A DNA stretch of 21,775 bases from Chitinophagaceae bacterium UBA3961 (GCA_002385265.1 DGDD01000020.1:1-21775), one strand, 5' to 3'; counted from the stretch's first letter, positions 7,175-15,250 are shown. Translations and numbers: made by a program. Notes: a model not told the origin generated them from the letters alone.

Positions 7175-7912
7175 TTAATCAGCCATGCGAAATACAATCG
7201 GCAATACGAAGTACATTTTCACAATGTTTCCATCCATAATAGCTGGAGTCCATTTCGGCATTTTTTTCACGAGTTCAATGGCTGCTTTCGCAAGAATAGG
7301 ATCTATATTATTGATTACAGTTGGTTCTTCAATAGCGCCCTCCTTATTAACTATGAATTGAACTCTCGCGGTTCCTTGCAAGCCCAGGCGTCTCGCTTCA
7401 ACGGGGTAGTCAAACTTTCGAACAATGAACTTCCTCAAACTATCTACACCACCCGGAAAACTGGCTGCCTTTTCATATTCAAACCAAGCAGTATCGGCAC
7501 CCGTAGAACTGAAACATTGCCCGTTCACCATCTTGCCCTTTTCATAAACATCTTTGCGCTTAACTACTCCAGACTCCCAAAATGTAGAGAGTAGGCCATT
7601 CAATTGACCGTCACTATAATTTTTCTCTTCTATTAATCTACCATCTATATATCGTTTGGCGGTTCCGTTCAACACTTTCTTAGGGGTGTAGGGATAATAG
7701 TTGTATTCGCCTGTAACTGATCCCTTCATATCGTGGTACACCGATTTTACCCGTTGGGTATCTTGGGGGTCTTTGTAATTAATAATAAAGCTAAACGCAG
7801 AATCTTTAACGGAAACAACCGTTCCTGTTTTATTGACCCAAATAGTGTCTTGTGCGTTGGCAATAAAACAGCTTGCTAACAATAAAGTGCTAATAAAAAG
7901 AAATGATTTCAT
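7175..7912 (-). CDS. MORN-repeat protein with C-terminal TonB domain
   Basis: A 245-residue exported protein. A signal peptide covers about residues 1-20 (MKSFLFISTLLLASCFIANA). The middle (about 70-130) carries repeats of the MORN/YwqK type, such as GTAKRYIDGRLIEEKNYSDG and LNGLLSTFWESGVVKRKDVY. The C-terminal 85 residues match the TonB C-terminal fold: FDYPVEARRLGLQGTARVQF, then VNKEGAIEEP and a closing KMPKWTPA...VKMYFVLPIVF. Bacteroidota have many such proteins lacking the TonB membrane anchor. They are annotated as energy transducers, but without a transmembrane helix that role is doubtful. The nearest TonB-dependent receptor in the window is 11 kb away. Confidence 0.8.
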   Translation of the reverse strand: MKSFLFISTLLLASCFIANAQDTIWVNKTGTVVSVKDSAFSFIINYKDPQDTQRVKSVYHDMKGSVTGEYNYYPYTPKKVLNGTAKRYIDGRLIEEKNYSDGQLNGLLSTFWESGVVKRKDVYEKGKMVNGQCFSSTGADTAWFEYEKAASFPGGVDSLRKFIVRKFDYPVEARRLGLQGTARVQFIVNKEGAIEEPTVINNIDPILAKAAIELVKKMPKWTPAIMDGNIVKMYFVLPIVFRMAD

Positions 7913-7920
7913 GGTAAGAA

Positions 7921-7952
7921 CAAATATCAGAATGAAAAAGCAAGATCACAAA
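7921..7952 (-). promoter_or_regulatory. Possible promoter of the MORN/TonB protein
   Basis: On the minus strand TTTG (7949-7952) is followed after 20 bases by GATATTTG (7921-7928), one base from TAnnTTTG. The transcript would begin only a few bases before the ATG at 7912, nearly leaderless, which makes the call uncertain. Confidence 0.35.
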
Positions 7953-7973
7953 CCGTAGGTGGAATTTTTTAAA

Positions 7974-9053
7974 TCAATTGGACTCTTTCATTTTCCGCAT
8001 CAGCATCCGAACACCCTCTAAAGTAGCTTCATTGTAGGCATTAGCAAAAACGATGTATGCAAGACCTTTTCTGCGATCAATTTGAGCAATGGAATAATAA
8101 GTAAAATCACCGGTACCTGAATGCGATGAGAAAATGTTATCGCCCTCCACTATATTAAACCATCCTAATGCGTAAGCCGGTCGGCAATTATGTATGAAGA
8201 AATAGGTGGAGGCTTTAAGGTAGGCGTCGGACCCGGAAAGCCCTTTGAGATTGAGTTGAATAAACCGAACATAATCGGGCATTGTCATATTAATATCTCC
8301 TGCCGGCTCTGTATAGTCGAGGTGGTACATTTGATGAGAACCTAAAGGCTTCATGATGCCATCATTGGTGCGATGACCCCATGTATCCTTCGTAGTTTGA
8401 TTATCGGGCCAAGAAAAACCAACGTTAAGATTCAGGTCTTGATTGAATACCCTTTTAATTAATGTTTCCCAAGACATCTGGGTCACTTTCTCTACCATTA
8501 GAGCCGCTAAAGTGTACCCTGCATTGGAGTAAACGAACGGATGCTGCGCAGATGGCTTCTCAGGCGCTTGCTTCAATACAAATTTTGCAAACAAGTAACG
8601 TTTGTGGGCATTGTCGCCTTGAAAATTTGGAATTACAGGATCTTGATCACCTTGAAATGGAGGAATACCGGCGCGATGTGTTAATAAATCTAGTAAGGTA
8701 ATGTTTCGATAATAGCGTTCACTTTGAAATTTCCATTCCGGAAAAAGATCAAAAAACTTGGTTGTCCACTTGAGCTTTCCTTCTTCCACATATTTAGCAA
8801 TTACAAAAGCCGTCATGGCCTTGGTATTTGATCCCAGATGAAAGCGGTCGTTTAAGGTAGCGGTATCCGGAAGTAAGATCGAATGTCTTCCAAGTGCAGC
8901 CATTTCGAATACACTGTCTGCTCGAACAACCGCATAACTCAATTCCGGAATATCATAGTGCCTTCGAATAGAATCGGCTGCTTTTAATAAAGATTGCGGA
9001 TAGGCGTCATTTAAAAAACCAAGAAGCAGTAGAATGATCAAACGAGTTTTCAT
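7974..9053 (-). CDS. Serine hydrolase, beta-lactamase/PBP-like, secreted
   Basis: A 359-residue class C beta-lactamase-like serine hydrolase (penicillin-recognising fold). The nucleophile motif SNTK is at residues 75-78 (HLGSNTKAM), the second motif is YSN in FVYSNAGYT, and the third is HSG in SSHSGTGDF. I start it at 9053, where a good signal peptide begins (MKTRLIILLLLGF), rather than at an in-frame ATG 14 codons earlier. Members act as D-Ala-D-Ala peptidases, esterases or aminopeptidases, and true beta-lactam resistance cannot be inferred. It follows a Crp/Fnr regulator gene on the same strand, with a CRP-like palindrome about 75 bases upstream. Confidence 0.87.
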   Translation of the reverse strand: MKTRLIILLLLGFLNDAYPQSLLKAADSIRRHYDIPELSYAVVRADSVFEMAALGRHSILLPDTATLNDRFHLGSNTKAMTAFVIAKYVEEGKLKWTTKFFDLFPEWKFQSERYYRNITLLDLLTHRAGIPPFQGDQDPVIPNFQGDNAHKRYLFAKFVLKQAPEKPSAQHPFVYSNAGYTLAALMVEKVTQMSWETLIKRVFNQDLNLNVGFSWPDNQTTKDTWGHRTNDGIMKPLGSHQMYHLDYTEPAGDINMTMPDYVRFIQLNLKGLSGSDAYLKASTYFFIHNCRPAYALGWFNIVEGDNIFSSHSGTGDFTYYSIAQIDRRKGLAYIVFANAYNEATLEGVRMLMRKMKESN

Positions 9054-9125
9054 ATCAATTTGCAACCGAGTAAACGATGGTCGGTTTCCTTTCAATGCAA
9101 ATTATGGAGCAGGCAAACACATGAA

Positions 9126-9141
9126 TGTGACCTAGGTCAAA
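9126..9141. promoter_or_regulatory. CRP/FNR-like operator TGTGA-N6-TCAAA
   Basis: The core TGACCTAGGTCA (9128-9139) is a perfect 12-bp palindrome. With flanks it reads TGTGACCTAGGTCAAA, one core base off the E. coli CRP pattern TGTGA-N6-TCACA and with similar spacer sequence. It overlaps the stop of the Crp/Fnr gene and lies in the promoter region of the serine hydrolase. Binding is inferred. Confidence 0.45.
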
Positions 9142-9713
9142 TCTTTGTATTTACTTCGAATTCTGCTCAAACGTTCTCTGGTAATACCCAGATACGAAGC
9201 TATATGTGCCAACGAAATTTCTTGAAGTAAACCTGGACGCAGTTGTATCAACTGCAGGTATCTTTCTTCTGCCGTAAGAGACATCACTTCAATCAACCGA
9301 TTTTCTAAGATTGAAATGTAATTTGCCATGATATTATTTGTGATGAGCGTGTATTTATCAGGGGTACAAGCTTTCTTAAAATCCTTCAAATCACAAATAA
9401 GCACAGTACTTTCTTGTACCGCTTCAATAGTGAAATTATTTGCAAATCCTTTTAAAAGGGAAGTTGGGCAACAATCGACATCGTCGGTAAAAGTGAATCC
9501 GAGTACATAGCTCTTATTGTTCTTTACGATGGAGGTTTTAAATGTGCCTTCTACAATATAAAAGAAGAAAGTAGGATGAGACTGATTTCGAATAATGGAA
9601 CTACCTTTCTTCACCACTCGCTCTTTTCCAATTTTATGAATAATGGAAAGAAAATACTTCGATTGCTTTTCAGGGATAAACCCATACATGAATTCAGGAG
9701 ATATCATACGCAA
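9132..9713 (-). CDS. Crp/Fnr-family transcriptional regulator
   Basis: A 193-residue regulator. Residues about 25-115 form the cyclic-nucleotide-binding jelly roll (for example GSSIIRNQSHPTFFFYIVEG), followed by the long connecting helix (ANYISILENRLIEVMSLTAEER) and a C-terminal winged helix with recognition helix TRERLSRIRSKY. The Arg-Glu-x3-Arg pattern there corresponds to the residues CRP uses to read TGTGA. No FNR-type iron-sulfur cysteine cluster is evident: the cysteines at DVDCCPTS and in CDLKDFKKAC are internal. The effector is unknown, since this Bacteroidota subgroup often lacks the cAMP-contact residues. It probably acts on its own neighbourhood, given the palindrome at its 3' end. 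Confidence 0.85.
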   Translation of the reverse strand: MRMISPEFMYGFIPEKQSKYFLSIIHKIGKERVVKKGSSIIRNQSHPTFFFYIVEGTFKTSIVKNNKSYVLGFTFTDDVDCCPTSLLKGFANNFTIEAVQESTVLICDLKDFKKACTPDKYTLITNNIMANYISILENRLIEVMSLTAEERYLQLIQLRPGLLQEISLAHIASYLGITRERLSRIRSKYKDLT

Positions 9714-9777
9714 GCATTGAAATCAAGTTCTAAAGATAGTCCATTCGTCATTTTATCTTTATCATTCGAAAAAGAAT

Positions 9778-10869
9778 TCAATCCAACTTCTTTTCTATCA
9801 ACCATTTTTCCATCAAGTTTGCAATTTCCACATTATTCAAATCAGAAAAAGGGAAATGGGTATTGCCCTTGATGCCTATTTCTGGCAAGTGAACAATGGT
9901 TACATCACCACCGTATTTGTTTACCAGTGCTTGCCATTTGCGCGCCATTTGAAGTCGAGCTCTCCAACCATCGAGACCCGGATTGGGTGACTGTACCGTT
10001 GGAATATTGTCTCCATAATAAATGATAATGGGAATTTTTGTGAGCTTCAGAAAATCACTCATTGACACGGCGGAAGCTGGCAAACTGCCTCCAGTAAATA
10101 CGATGGGTTCAGGCACTTCACCTTCCGGAAATAAAAATCCACTGCCGGGCTCATAGGAAACGATTGCCTTTACTTGAGCATTCTTAGCTGCCGTTAACCA
10201 CCCCATGCCACCGGAATGAGAATGCGTCACCAAAATAGCAGGGCCAATTTTCGTTACCAGAGCAGACGCCGCATCGGTAGTAACAGTGATATCGATTAGA
10301 CCAACATTCGGTGTCATTGATCGGAAGTATTGATCAAGTGTATTGGTGTCTTTGGCAAATTGAACTCCATCAAAATAATTGGGCCATACTCCAATTCGAA
10401 AGGTGCTAAACCATTGTTGTTCATCCGGCGTTGGTGCTATTGAACCCGCTACCATGCTTCTACCCGCATTGCCTCTTCTTGGTTGTGTGAAAAGGTAGAC
10501 AGCATACTGTTTGCGTAGGAAAATATTCTGATAGCCTTCTCGTCCATCAGGTGTGGTCTCCCAAGTTTTTGAAAACTGTCCGAACCCATGCCACATGATC
10601 AAGGGGTATTTTCGAGCATGTGCAGGTATTTGATAAAACACATATCCGTGATCCCCTCTATAGCTCTGTCCGTCCGGTTTCGGATTGTTTGGATCAAATA
10701 CGCCGGGCGCTGTTACTACAGTACCTCCAATGCTAAAACTGCCTTGGTCAACCACGTATAAACCGGATTTTTCGGATTGCATTTTTTTAGCCGAGCAGGC
10801 AGTCATGCACAATGAAACAGCATAAAATGCTAATACAGAAAATCGATTCAGAACAATACTTGAATTCAT
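9778..10869 (-). CDS. Alpha/beta hydrolase, probable lipoprotein
   Basis: A 363-residue exported hydrolase. The start at 10869 gives a signal peptide ending ...SLCMTAC-SAKK, a weak lipobox, so it may be lipid-anchored. The alpha/beta hydrolase features are an oxyanion strand PLIMWHGFGQFSKTW near residue 90, a nucleophile elbow THSHSGGMGW, an acidic YEPGSGF strand end, and a late HFPFSD histidine. It resembles large secreted esterase-type hydrolases that start with a YxxxGSFxxGG segment (here VVDQGSFSIGG). The substrate is unknown. It follows the NTF2-like gene by 39 bases on the same strand, and a direct repeat AATGTACT sits in that gap. Confidence 0.8.
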   Translation of the reverse strand: MNSSIVLNRFSVLAFYAVSLCMTACSAKKMQSEKSGLYVVDQGSFSIGGTVVTAPGVFDPNNPKPDGQSYRGDHGYVFYQIPAHARKYPLIMWHGFGQFSKTWETTPDGREGYQNIFLRKQYAVYLFTQPRRGNAGRSMVAGSIAPTPDEQQWFSTFRIGVWPNYFDGVQFAKDTNTLDQYFRSMTPNVGLIDITVTTDAASALVTKIGPAILVTHSHSGGMGWLTAAKNAQVKAIVSYEPGSGFLFPEGEVPEPIVFTGGSLPASAVSMSDFLKLTKIPIIIYYGDNIPTVQSPNPGLDGWRARLQMARKWQALVNKYGGDVTIVHLPEIGIKGNTHFPFSDLNNVEIANLMEKWLIEKKLD

Positions 10870-10908
10870 GCGACAATTTTGCATTGGTGTAGAATGTACT
10901 GCAATGTA

Positions 10909-11397
10909 CTATTTCGTCATCTTAACTGGGCGCATCAACCTAGAAAAAGTAAGAGAAGCCATTTTCCATTGACCTTTCTCTTTTACATACACTTCTGTAA
11001 CCATGAAAGGATTGGTAACAGTATTAGATCCAACTACTGCTTCCAAATCAATATCATTCAACAAAACGGCTGTATTGCCGAACATATTCACAACCACATT
11101 ATAAACTTCTGCCTTCTTATACCAAATACCTCCGGTTTTAATGGTATTCAGTTCTACTTCCTTGCCCCACGTGCCTCCCATGTGGATGAACATCGATTTC
11201 TCAGCAAACAATACAGCCAAAGAATCTACGTTTTTTTCGCTCATCCAATCCCACTTCTTTTTGGACAAATTTATTAACTCCTTTTGCTCAGGACTATGCT
11301 CTGCAGCCGTTTTAATTGTTTCTGTTGGTGGCTGTTGGGCAATAGCTTCACCTACAAAAGCAAAAAACAAGAACAATACAAATAATGTAGATTTCAT
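10909..11397 (-). CDS. Secreted NTF2-like (DUF4440/SnoaL-type) protein
   Basis: A 162-residue protein. A signal peptide spans about residues 1-21 (MKSTLFVLFLFFAFVGEAIA, then Q). The mature part has the cone-shaped NTF2-like pattern: helix KELINLSKKKWDWMSEKNVD, then SLAVLFAEKSMFIHMGGTWG, a strand pair YNVVVNMFGNTAVLLNDIDL, and final strands FMVTEVYVKEKGQWKMASLTFSRL. The fold holds small hydrophobic ligands or acts as a small enzyme, and function cannot be assigned here. I start it at 11397 rather than 14 codons upstream because the signal peptide begins there. It is head-to-head with the AraC regulator and followed by the alpha/beta hydrolase, so the three may be one regulated unit. Confidence 0.8.
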   Translation of the reverse strand: MKSTLFVLFLFFAFVGEAIAQQPPTETIKTAAEHSPEQKELINLSKKKWDWMSEKNVDSLAVLFAEKSMFIHMGGTWGKEVELNTIKTGGIWYKKAEVYNVVVNMFGNTAVLLNDIDLEAVVGSNTVTNPFMVTEVYVKEKGQWKMASLTFSRLMRPVKMTK

Positions 11398-11574
11398 TTT
11401 ATTAGTTTTAAAGTATAAAGCAATCTCCGGAATGTGCACTCAAATCTGTTATCTTTTCGGATTACTAAATTGAGGCTACCCGTACTTTACAAATCTCGCT
11501 TACATGGCTTTCTAAAACTGTATACATTTTCCTGATTCTTGTACCAATATTCCTGAAATCAGTAGTTCAACAGC

Positions 11575-11602
11575 TTGCATTTAAAAGAATAAGGTACTTT
11601 TA
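11575..11602 (+). promoter_or_regulatory. Possible promoter of the AraC gene
   Basis: TTG at 11575-11577 and TACTTTTA at 11595-11602 (one base from TAnnTTTG) are 17 bases apart. The box abuts the first in-frame ATG at 11603, which would then fall before or at the transcript start and favours translation from ATG 11621. Confidence 0.4.
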
Positions 11603-11620
11603 ATGAGAAAACAATCCATT

Positions 11621-12520
11621 ATGGACCCCATTAAGCGATTCGAAACCATACATGAATACAATGTGTTTAACAATAACGAAACCTTGCATCCACTGGTCAG
11701 TATTGTTGATCTCTCAAAAGCAACACCTCGTAGTGGCTCGAAAATGTATTTTGGTTTCTATACAATCTTTGTAAAAGAAGTAAAATGCGGAGATATTGTT
11801 TACGGACGTCAAACCTATGATTACCAAGAAGGCACATTGGTATTTCTGGCACCGGGACAAACGGCCGGAGTAAACAGCAAGGGAGAAATCTATCAACCGA
11901 AAGGGTATGCACTGGTGTTCCACCCGGACCTCATTATTGGCACACCTGTAGCGAAAAGAATCAAAGAATATGCTTTCTTCAGCTATCAATCGAACGAATC
12001 TCTTCACCTATCAAAAAAAGAAAGAGAAATCATTTTCGATTGCTTTTCAAAAATTAAGTACGAACTCGAACAAACCATCGATAAACATAGTAAGAAATTA
12101 ATTGCTGCTAATATAGAATTGCTATTAGACTACTGCCTTCGTTTTTACGACCGTCAGTTTCTAACGAGAGAATATGTTCACAAAGGAGTAATGTCTAAAC
12201 TCGATGAAGTAATTGCTAACTATTTCATCTCGGAAAAACTATCATCAATCGGTTTTCCTACCGTAGCTTATTGTGCTCAGGAACTACACCTTTCTGCTAG
12301 TTACTTCGGAGATCTGGTCAAAAAAGAAACCGGTAAATCAGCTCAGGAATACCTACAGCATGCAATTGTTCAATTAGCGAAAGAAAAAATAGTAGACTAC
12401 AATAAAAGCATCAGCGAAATTGCATACGAGCTAGGGTTTAAATACCCACAGCATTTCAGCCGGTTCTTTAAAAATGCCGTAGGCGCCACACCTCAAGAAT
12501 ACCGCCAGCAACAGAACTAA
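11621..12520 (+). CDS. AraC-family transcriptional regulator
   Basis: A 299-residue AraC/XylS-type regulator. The N-terminal two thirds form a cupin-like sensing domain (for example YQEGTLVFLAPGQ, QPKGYALVFHPDLI). The C-terminal 100 residues hold the double helix-turn-helix: first HTH around TVAYCAQELHLSASYFGDLVKKETG, second around SISEIAYELGFKYPQHFSRFFKN, ending with the family signature GATPQEYRQ. I prefer ATG 11621 (MDPIKRFETIHEY), matching the usual start of Bacteroidota relatives. ATG 11603 is in frame. It is divergent from the NTF2-like and hydrolase genes and likely controls them. A perfect terminator follows. Confidence 0.88.
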   Translation: MDPIKRFETIHEYNVFNNNETLHPLVSIVDLSKATPRSGSKMYFGFYTIFVKEVKCGDIVYGRQTYDYQEGTLVFLAPGQTAGVNSKGEIYQPKGYALVFHPDLIIGTPVAKRIKEYAFFSYQSNESLHLSKKEREIIFDCFSKIKYELEQTIDKHSKKLIAANIELLLDYCLRFYDRQFLTREYVHKGVMSKLDEVIANYFISEKLSSIGFPTVAYCAQELHLSASYFGDLVKKETGKSAQEYLQHAIVQLAKEKIVDYNKSISEIAYELGFKYPQHFSRFFKNAVGATPQEYRQQQN

Positions 12521-12543
12521 TATACATGCTCGAACAACGTATT

Positions 12544-12587
12544 AAAGAACAGGCCTGTTAAAATAACAGGCCTGTTCTTTTTATTTC
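12544..12587. terminator. Bidirectional terminator with self-palindromic arms
   Basis: A perfect 17-bp stem (12544-12560 with 12564-12580) with a 3-base AAA loop, then TTTTTATTT on the plus strand. It ends the AraC gene and sits at the 3' end of the convergent serine hydrolase, whose stop codon is at 12581-12583. Each arm contains AACAGGCCTGTT, itself a perfect palindrome. Confidence 0.9.
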
Positions 12588-13714
12588 ACCAACTCACTCA
12601 AAAACTCCTTATCACTTCCGTTTCCATTGTTCTTGTACAAAACTATGATAGCATTCTTATCTGGATAAAACAGGGTATTGGCTTCTACCCCTAACAAACT
12701 TCCATTGTGACCACAAGCAATTCCTGCACCGGTTCTCCAAATCTCTATACCCAAACCGTATTCACATTCTGTACTATTACAAGAGCTTAGCTGCTTTCTC
12801 TTCATTTCATTCACGAGTAAAGGAGATACCAGTTGACCGTTAAACAAACCTTTCATAAAAAGAAATAGATCTTCAGCTGTAGTGATCAATCCACCATCTG
12901 CTTCAGCATCGCCTTCAGCTTTATCAAACAGGGTTACATCCATTACCTGACCATTTTGAAAAATATCAGCATAACTACGCGATACATTCTTATCATCACG
13001 GATTTCCAAATACGTATTCTTTAAACCCAAAGGCGTATAAATACGTTCATTGAAAAGTGCATTCAAGGTTTTTCCACCAAGTTCTTCCGCAATAGCACCA
13101 AGCAATAAGAAATTCGTGTTGCTATAAGAATACTCGCTTCCCGGACTGAATTTTAATGGCTTCCCACTCAAGTACTTTTTGATCTTTGCCTCAACACTCA
13201 ATTTAGCCATCTCTTCCGGATGGTTTAATATATCTGTTTGATATTCGATACTTTCATTCACCGGATCAGGTATCCCACTCAAGTTTGCCAATAGATGACG
13301 GATCGTAATGGCACTGCTATTGTCGATATACTTTGAAAGATTCGGAACAAATGAACTCAACTTCGCATCAAGCGATAATTTGCCTTCTTGAACGAATTGC
13401 ATAATAACCACTGAGGTGAACATTTTCGTAATACTAGCAGCACGAAACTGATGGTTTTTTCGCATAACTGTATTGTATTCTAAATTGGAAAATCCATCGG
13501 ATCCAATCCACAAACGCTCATTTTCACGACTTACCAAAAGAATGCTTCCCGGTGAGGAAGTTTGAACTTTGTAGGTGTGGAGTGCCGCCTGATACTGCGT
13601 TTGCTTCGGATGATCATTATAGTCTACATCAGCTATTGGATCAGGTTTTATACTATTCTCCTTTTTACAAGAAATTGCTAGTAAAGCAATCAATACAATT
13701 TTATATAATTTCAT
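12581..13714 (-). CDS. Serine hydrolase lipoprotein, beta-lactamase/PBP-like
   Basis: A 377-residue serine hydrolase with a lipoprotein signal (LLAISC, lipidated Cys16, followed by KKEN), so likely anchored in the inner or outer membrane. Catalytic motifs: Ser94-x-x-Lys97 (AASITKMFT), YSN in YSYSNTNFLL, and HNG in GHNGSLLG. The ADGGLITTAEDLFLFMKGL segment is typical of class C-like hydrolases. Its 3' end abuts a bidirectional terminator and its 5' end follows the barrel-like gene by only 15 bases, so the two are probably one transcript with this gene second. The substrate is not deducible. It is not a close copy of the other two serine hydrolases nearby, sharing motifs rather than overall sequence. 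Confidence 0.88.
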   Translation of the reverse strand: MKLYKIVLIALLAISCKKENSIKPDPIADVDYNDHPKQTQYQAALHTYKVQTSSPGSILLVSRENERLWIGSDGFSNLEYNTVMRKNHQFRAASITKMFTSVVIMQFVQEGKLSLDAKLSSFVPNLSKYIDNSSAITIRHLLANLSGIPDPVNESIEYQTDILNHPEEMAKLSVEAKIKKYLSGKPLKFSPGSEYSYSNTNFLLLGAIAEELGGKTLNALFNERIYTPLGLKNTYLEIRDDKNVSRSYADIFQNGQVMDVTLFDKAEGDAEADGGLITTAEDLFLFMKGLFNGQLVSPLLVNEMKRKQLSSCNSTECEYGLGIEIWRTGAGIACGHNGSLLGVEANTLFYPDKNAIIVLYKNNGNGSDKEFLSELVK

Positions 13715-13729
13715 TTTAAATGTTTTTTA

Positions 13730-14317
13730 TTAGAATCGAAACTGAGTACCTAGATTAAAACTTTGATGCGGGAGCACGGGAATTCCTTTGTAACGAAACG
13801 GCATTTCTCCCATCAACTCATAACGTGCAAATACAGCCGATTTATTGAAATGGTACCCCGTACCCAAACCAATCACCGGCATAAATCGTATAAGTCTACC
13901 GGAGGTTTTATCGTACCCTTCTCCCGATGGCCTGTAAGTTGGAAGATCAGTATTGGAGAATTGAACTCCACCACCTAGTGTTGCATCGGCAAACACACGA
14001 CCGAAAAAATGGCGGTACCCTACTTCACTAGACAAGAAAAAAGCGGAAGCATAATTCTTGTGTCGGTATACCCCAACATTAAGTGTTTGAAAAAATTGCT
14101 GACGACTTCCATTAGAGTAATAGAACTCCGTGCCGGCCTTTATTCCAACGCCACTCTTTTTAAAGAATCGACTTAAATTGGTAAGACCAATTGTTTCCGC
14201 GAAAATGGTCACTTTAAAAGGCATTTGCCTTGAATGAGCAAAAGGATTCTGGGCCTTAAGATTCATATTCGAAAACAATACGAAGAAAAGGCAACACAGA
14301 TAAATACGTTTTTTCAT
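13730..14317 (-). CDS. Small outer-membrane beta-barrel-like protein
   Basis: A 195-residue protein with a signal peptide (residues about 1-22, ending LKA-Q). The rest alternates short aromatic-rich strands with glycine turns, such as SGVGIKAGTEFYYSNGS, ASAFFLSSEVGYRHFFG, DATLGGGVQF and MPVIGLGTGYHF, and ends SFNLGTQFRF. The final Phe preceded by alternating residues is the outer-membrane barrel sorting pattern. It probably forms an eight-stranded barrel. No family function is recognisable. It is the first gene of a likely two-gene unit with the serine hydrolase lipoprotein 15 bases downstream, so the two may work at the same membrane surface. Confidence 0.7.
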   Translation of the reverse strand: MKKRIYLCCLFFVLFSNMNLKAQNPFAHSRQMPFKVTIFAETIGLTNLSRFFKKSGVGIKAGTEFYYSNGSRQQFFQTLNVGVYRHKNYASAFFLSSEVGYRHFFGRVFADATLGGGVQFSNTDLPTYRPSGEGYDKTSGRLIRFMPVIGLGTGYHFNKSAVFARYELMGEMPFRYKGIPVLPHQSFNLGTQFRF

Positions 14318-14400
14318 GTATAGTAATCTTTGTTTTAGAATGAACAGAAATCAGATTCCATCGACAGATGAGTCTGACATAGATTTTTGGATGCTTTGTT

Positions 14401-14946
14401 TTAATTCACCAATTTGAAACTGCTTGAATAATCGTTTACCGGTGCATTGGGCTGAATCCGAAGCCATTGTCCATCTAAGCGGTAGTAATAGCGCGCGGTT
14501 AAATTGTTTTCGAGTTCAGTTGCAGTAGCATCTCTATCTACCACAATACTTCCCCAGCCTTTATAGTGGGCATTACATGGAGAAAAAATAAATGATCCTT
14601 CGGTGGCTGTAGATCCAGCTTCGAAGAAGATAGAACCGGTGGCCTTTGTGGCCGTTTGTGCATACTGTGATTGTGCAGAATAATAAAACTCCGCTCCCTT
14701 TCCATTGTTGGTGATTTTGAAAAACTTTCCACTCACCCAAGCGTTCCCAACATATTTACCATTATAAACGTCTACCAGTTGAGTCATGGAGGCGTATCCA
14801 CTTGCCCAATTTCCGACCAATCCGGCGGGTGCTGCAGAAGCGGGTTTTCCGCAATCACTTACTGCGTTCGTTTCTTCTTTTTCGCAAGATGCCATCACAA
14901 AAAAACTGAGAATAGCTATTGCAATCGTGCTAATTTTTTGTTTCAT
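14401..14946 (-). CDS. Small secreted lipoprotein, unknown function
   Basis: A 181-residue lipoprotein. The signal peptide ends FFVMASC, followed by EKEE. The mature protein has short aromatic strands (LVGNWASGYASMTQLVDVYN, GKGAEFYYSAQSQYAQ) and two mature cysteines, which suggests a lipocalin-like or small beta-sandwich fold, but I recognise no family. The start at 14946 is fixed by the signal peptide and by a TAnnTTTG box at 14967-14974. An upstream in-frame ATG would lie before that promoter. It lies downstream of the gene-fragment scar and is separated by 83 bases from the barrel-like gene, which is transcribed in the same direction. Confidence 0.7.
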   Translation of the reverse strand: MKQKISTIAIAILSFFVMASCEKEETNAVSDCGKPASAAPAGLVGNWASGYASMTQLVDVYNGKYVGNAWVSGKFFKITNNGKGAEFYYSAQSQYAQTATKATGSIFFEAGSTATEGSFIFSPCNAHYKGWGSIVVDRDATATELENNLTARYYYRLDGQWLRIQPNAPVNDYSSSFKLVN

Positions 14947-14966
14947 GTCTATTGTTTTACTAGGAG

Positions 14967-14974
14967 CAAACATA
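14967..14974 (-). promoter_or_regulatory. -7 box of the small lipoprotein gene
   Basis: TATGTTTG on the minus strand matches TAnnTTTG exactly. TTTTC about 19-23 bases upstream is a poor -33 box. Transcription would start near 14960, 14 bases before the ATG at 14946. Confidence 0.5.
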
Positions 14975-15061
14975 GACAGCCTTAGCAGCACAGAAAATGC
15001 GATTCGAAATGAACTGAGTTAAAAGGTAGATGAATTGTATTTACCGTGAGTGCACAGCCCT

Positions 15062-15250
15062 TTATATGTCATGGGCCAATCGCTCTATTTCACTTCCACC
15101 CTCTAACCCTAATTTCTTCTTGAGTCGGAAGCGAATGCCTCGAATGGTCTTAGTGCTCACGCCAAGCATGGCAGTCATTTCTTTGGGAGTAATATTCAAA
15201 ACGCGCAAATAACAGATGTTACAGGAAGAATCATTCAGAACTTGAAGTTA
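15062..15250 (-). pseudogene. 3' fragment of a LuxR-type HTH regulator
   Basis: On the minus strand a frame ending at TAA 15062-15064 encodes a LuxR-type helix-turn-helix: ICYLRVLNITPKEMTAMLG, then VSTKTIRGIRFRLKKKLGLE and a short tail. This is the C-terminal end typical of Bacteroidota TPR-containing LuxR regulators (TPKEM...STKTI...RFRLKKKL). The frame has no start codon and hits a stop at 15248-15250, so several hundred upstream codons are missing. The homology runs out around 15217, where a plus-strand coding fragment of an unrelated protein takes over. It is a truncated remnant. Confidence 0.75.

Noticed and set aside
15030..15212. 60-codon plus-strand frame
   Set aside because: Lies antisense to the LuxR remnant in a different frame from the T9SS fragment; no signature of its own.
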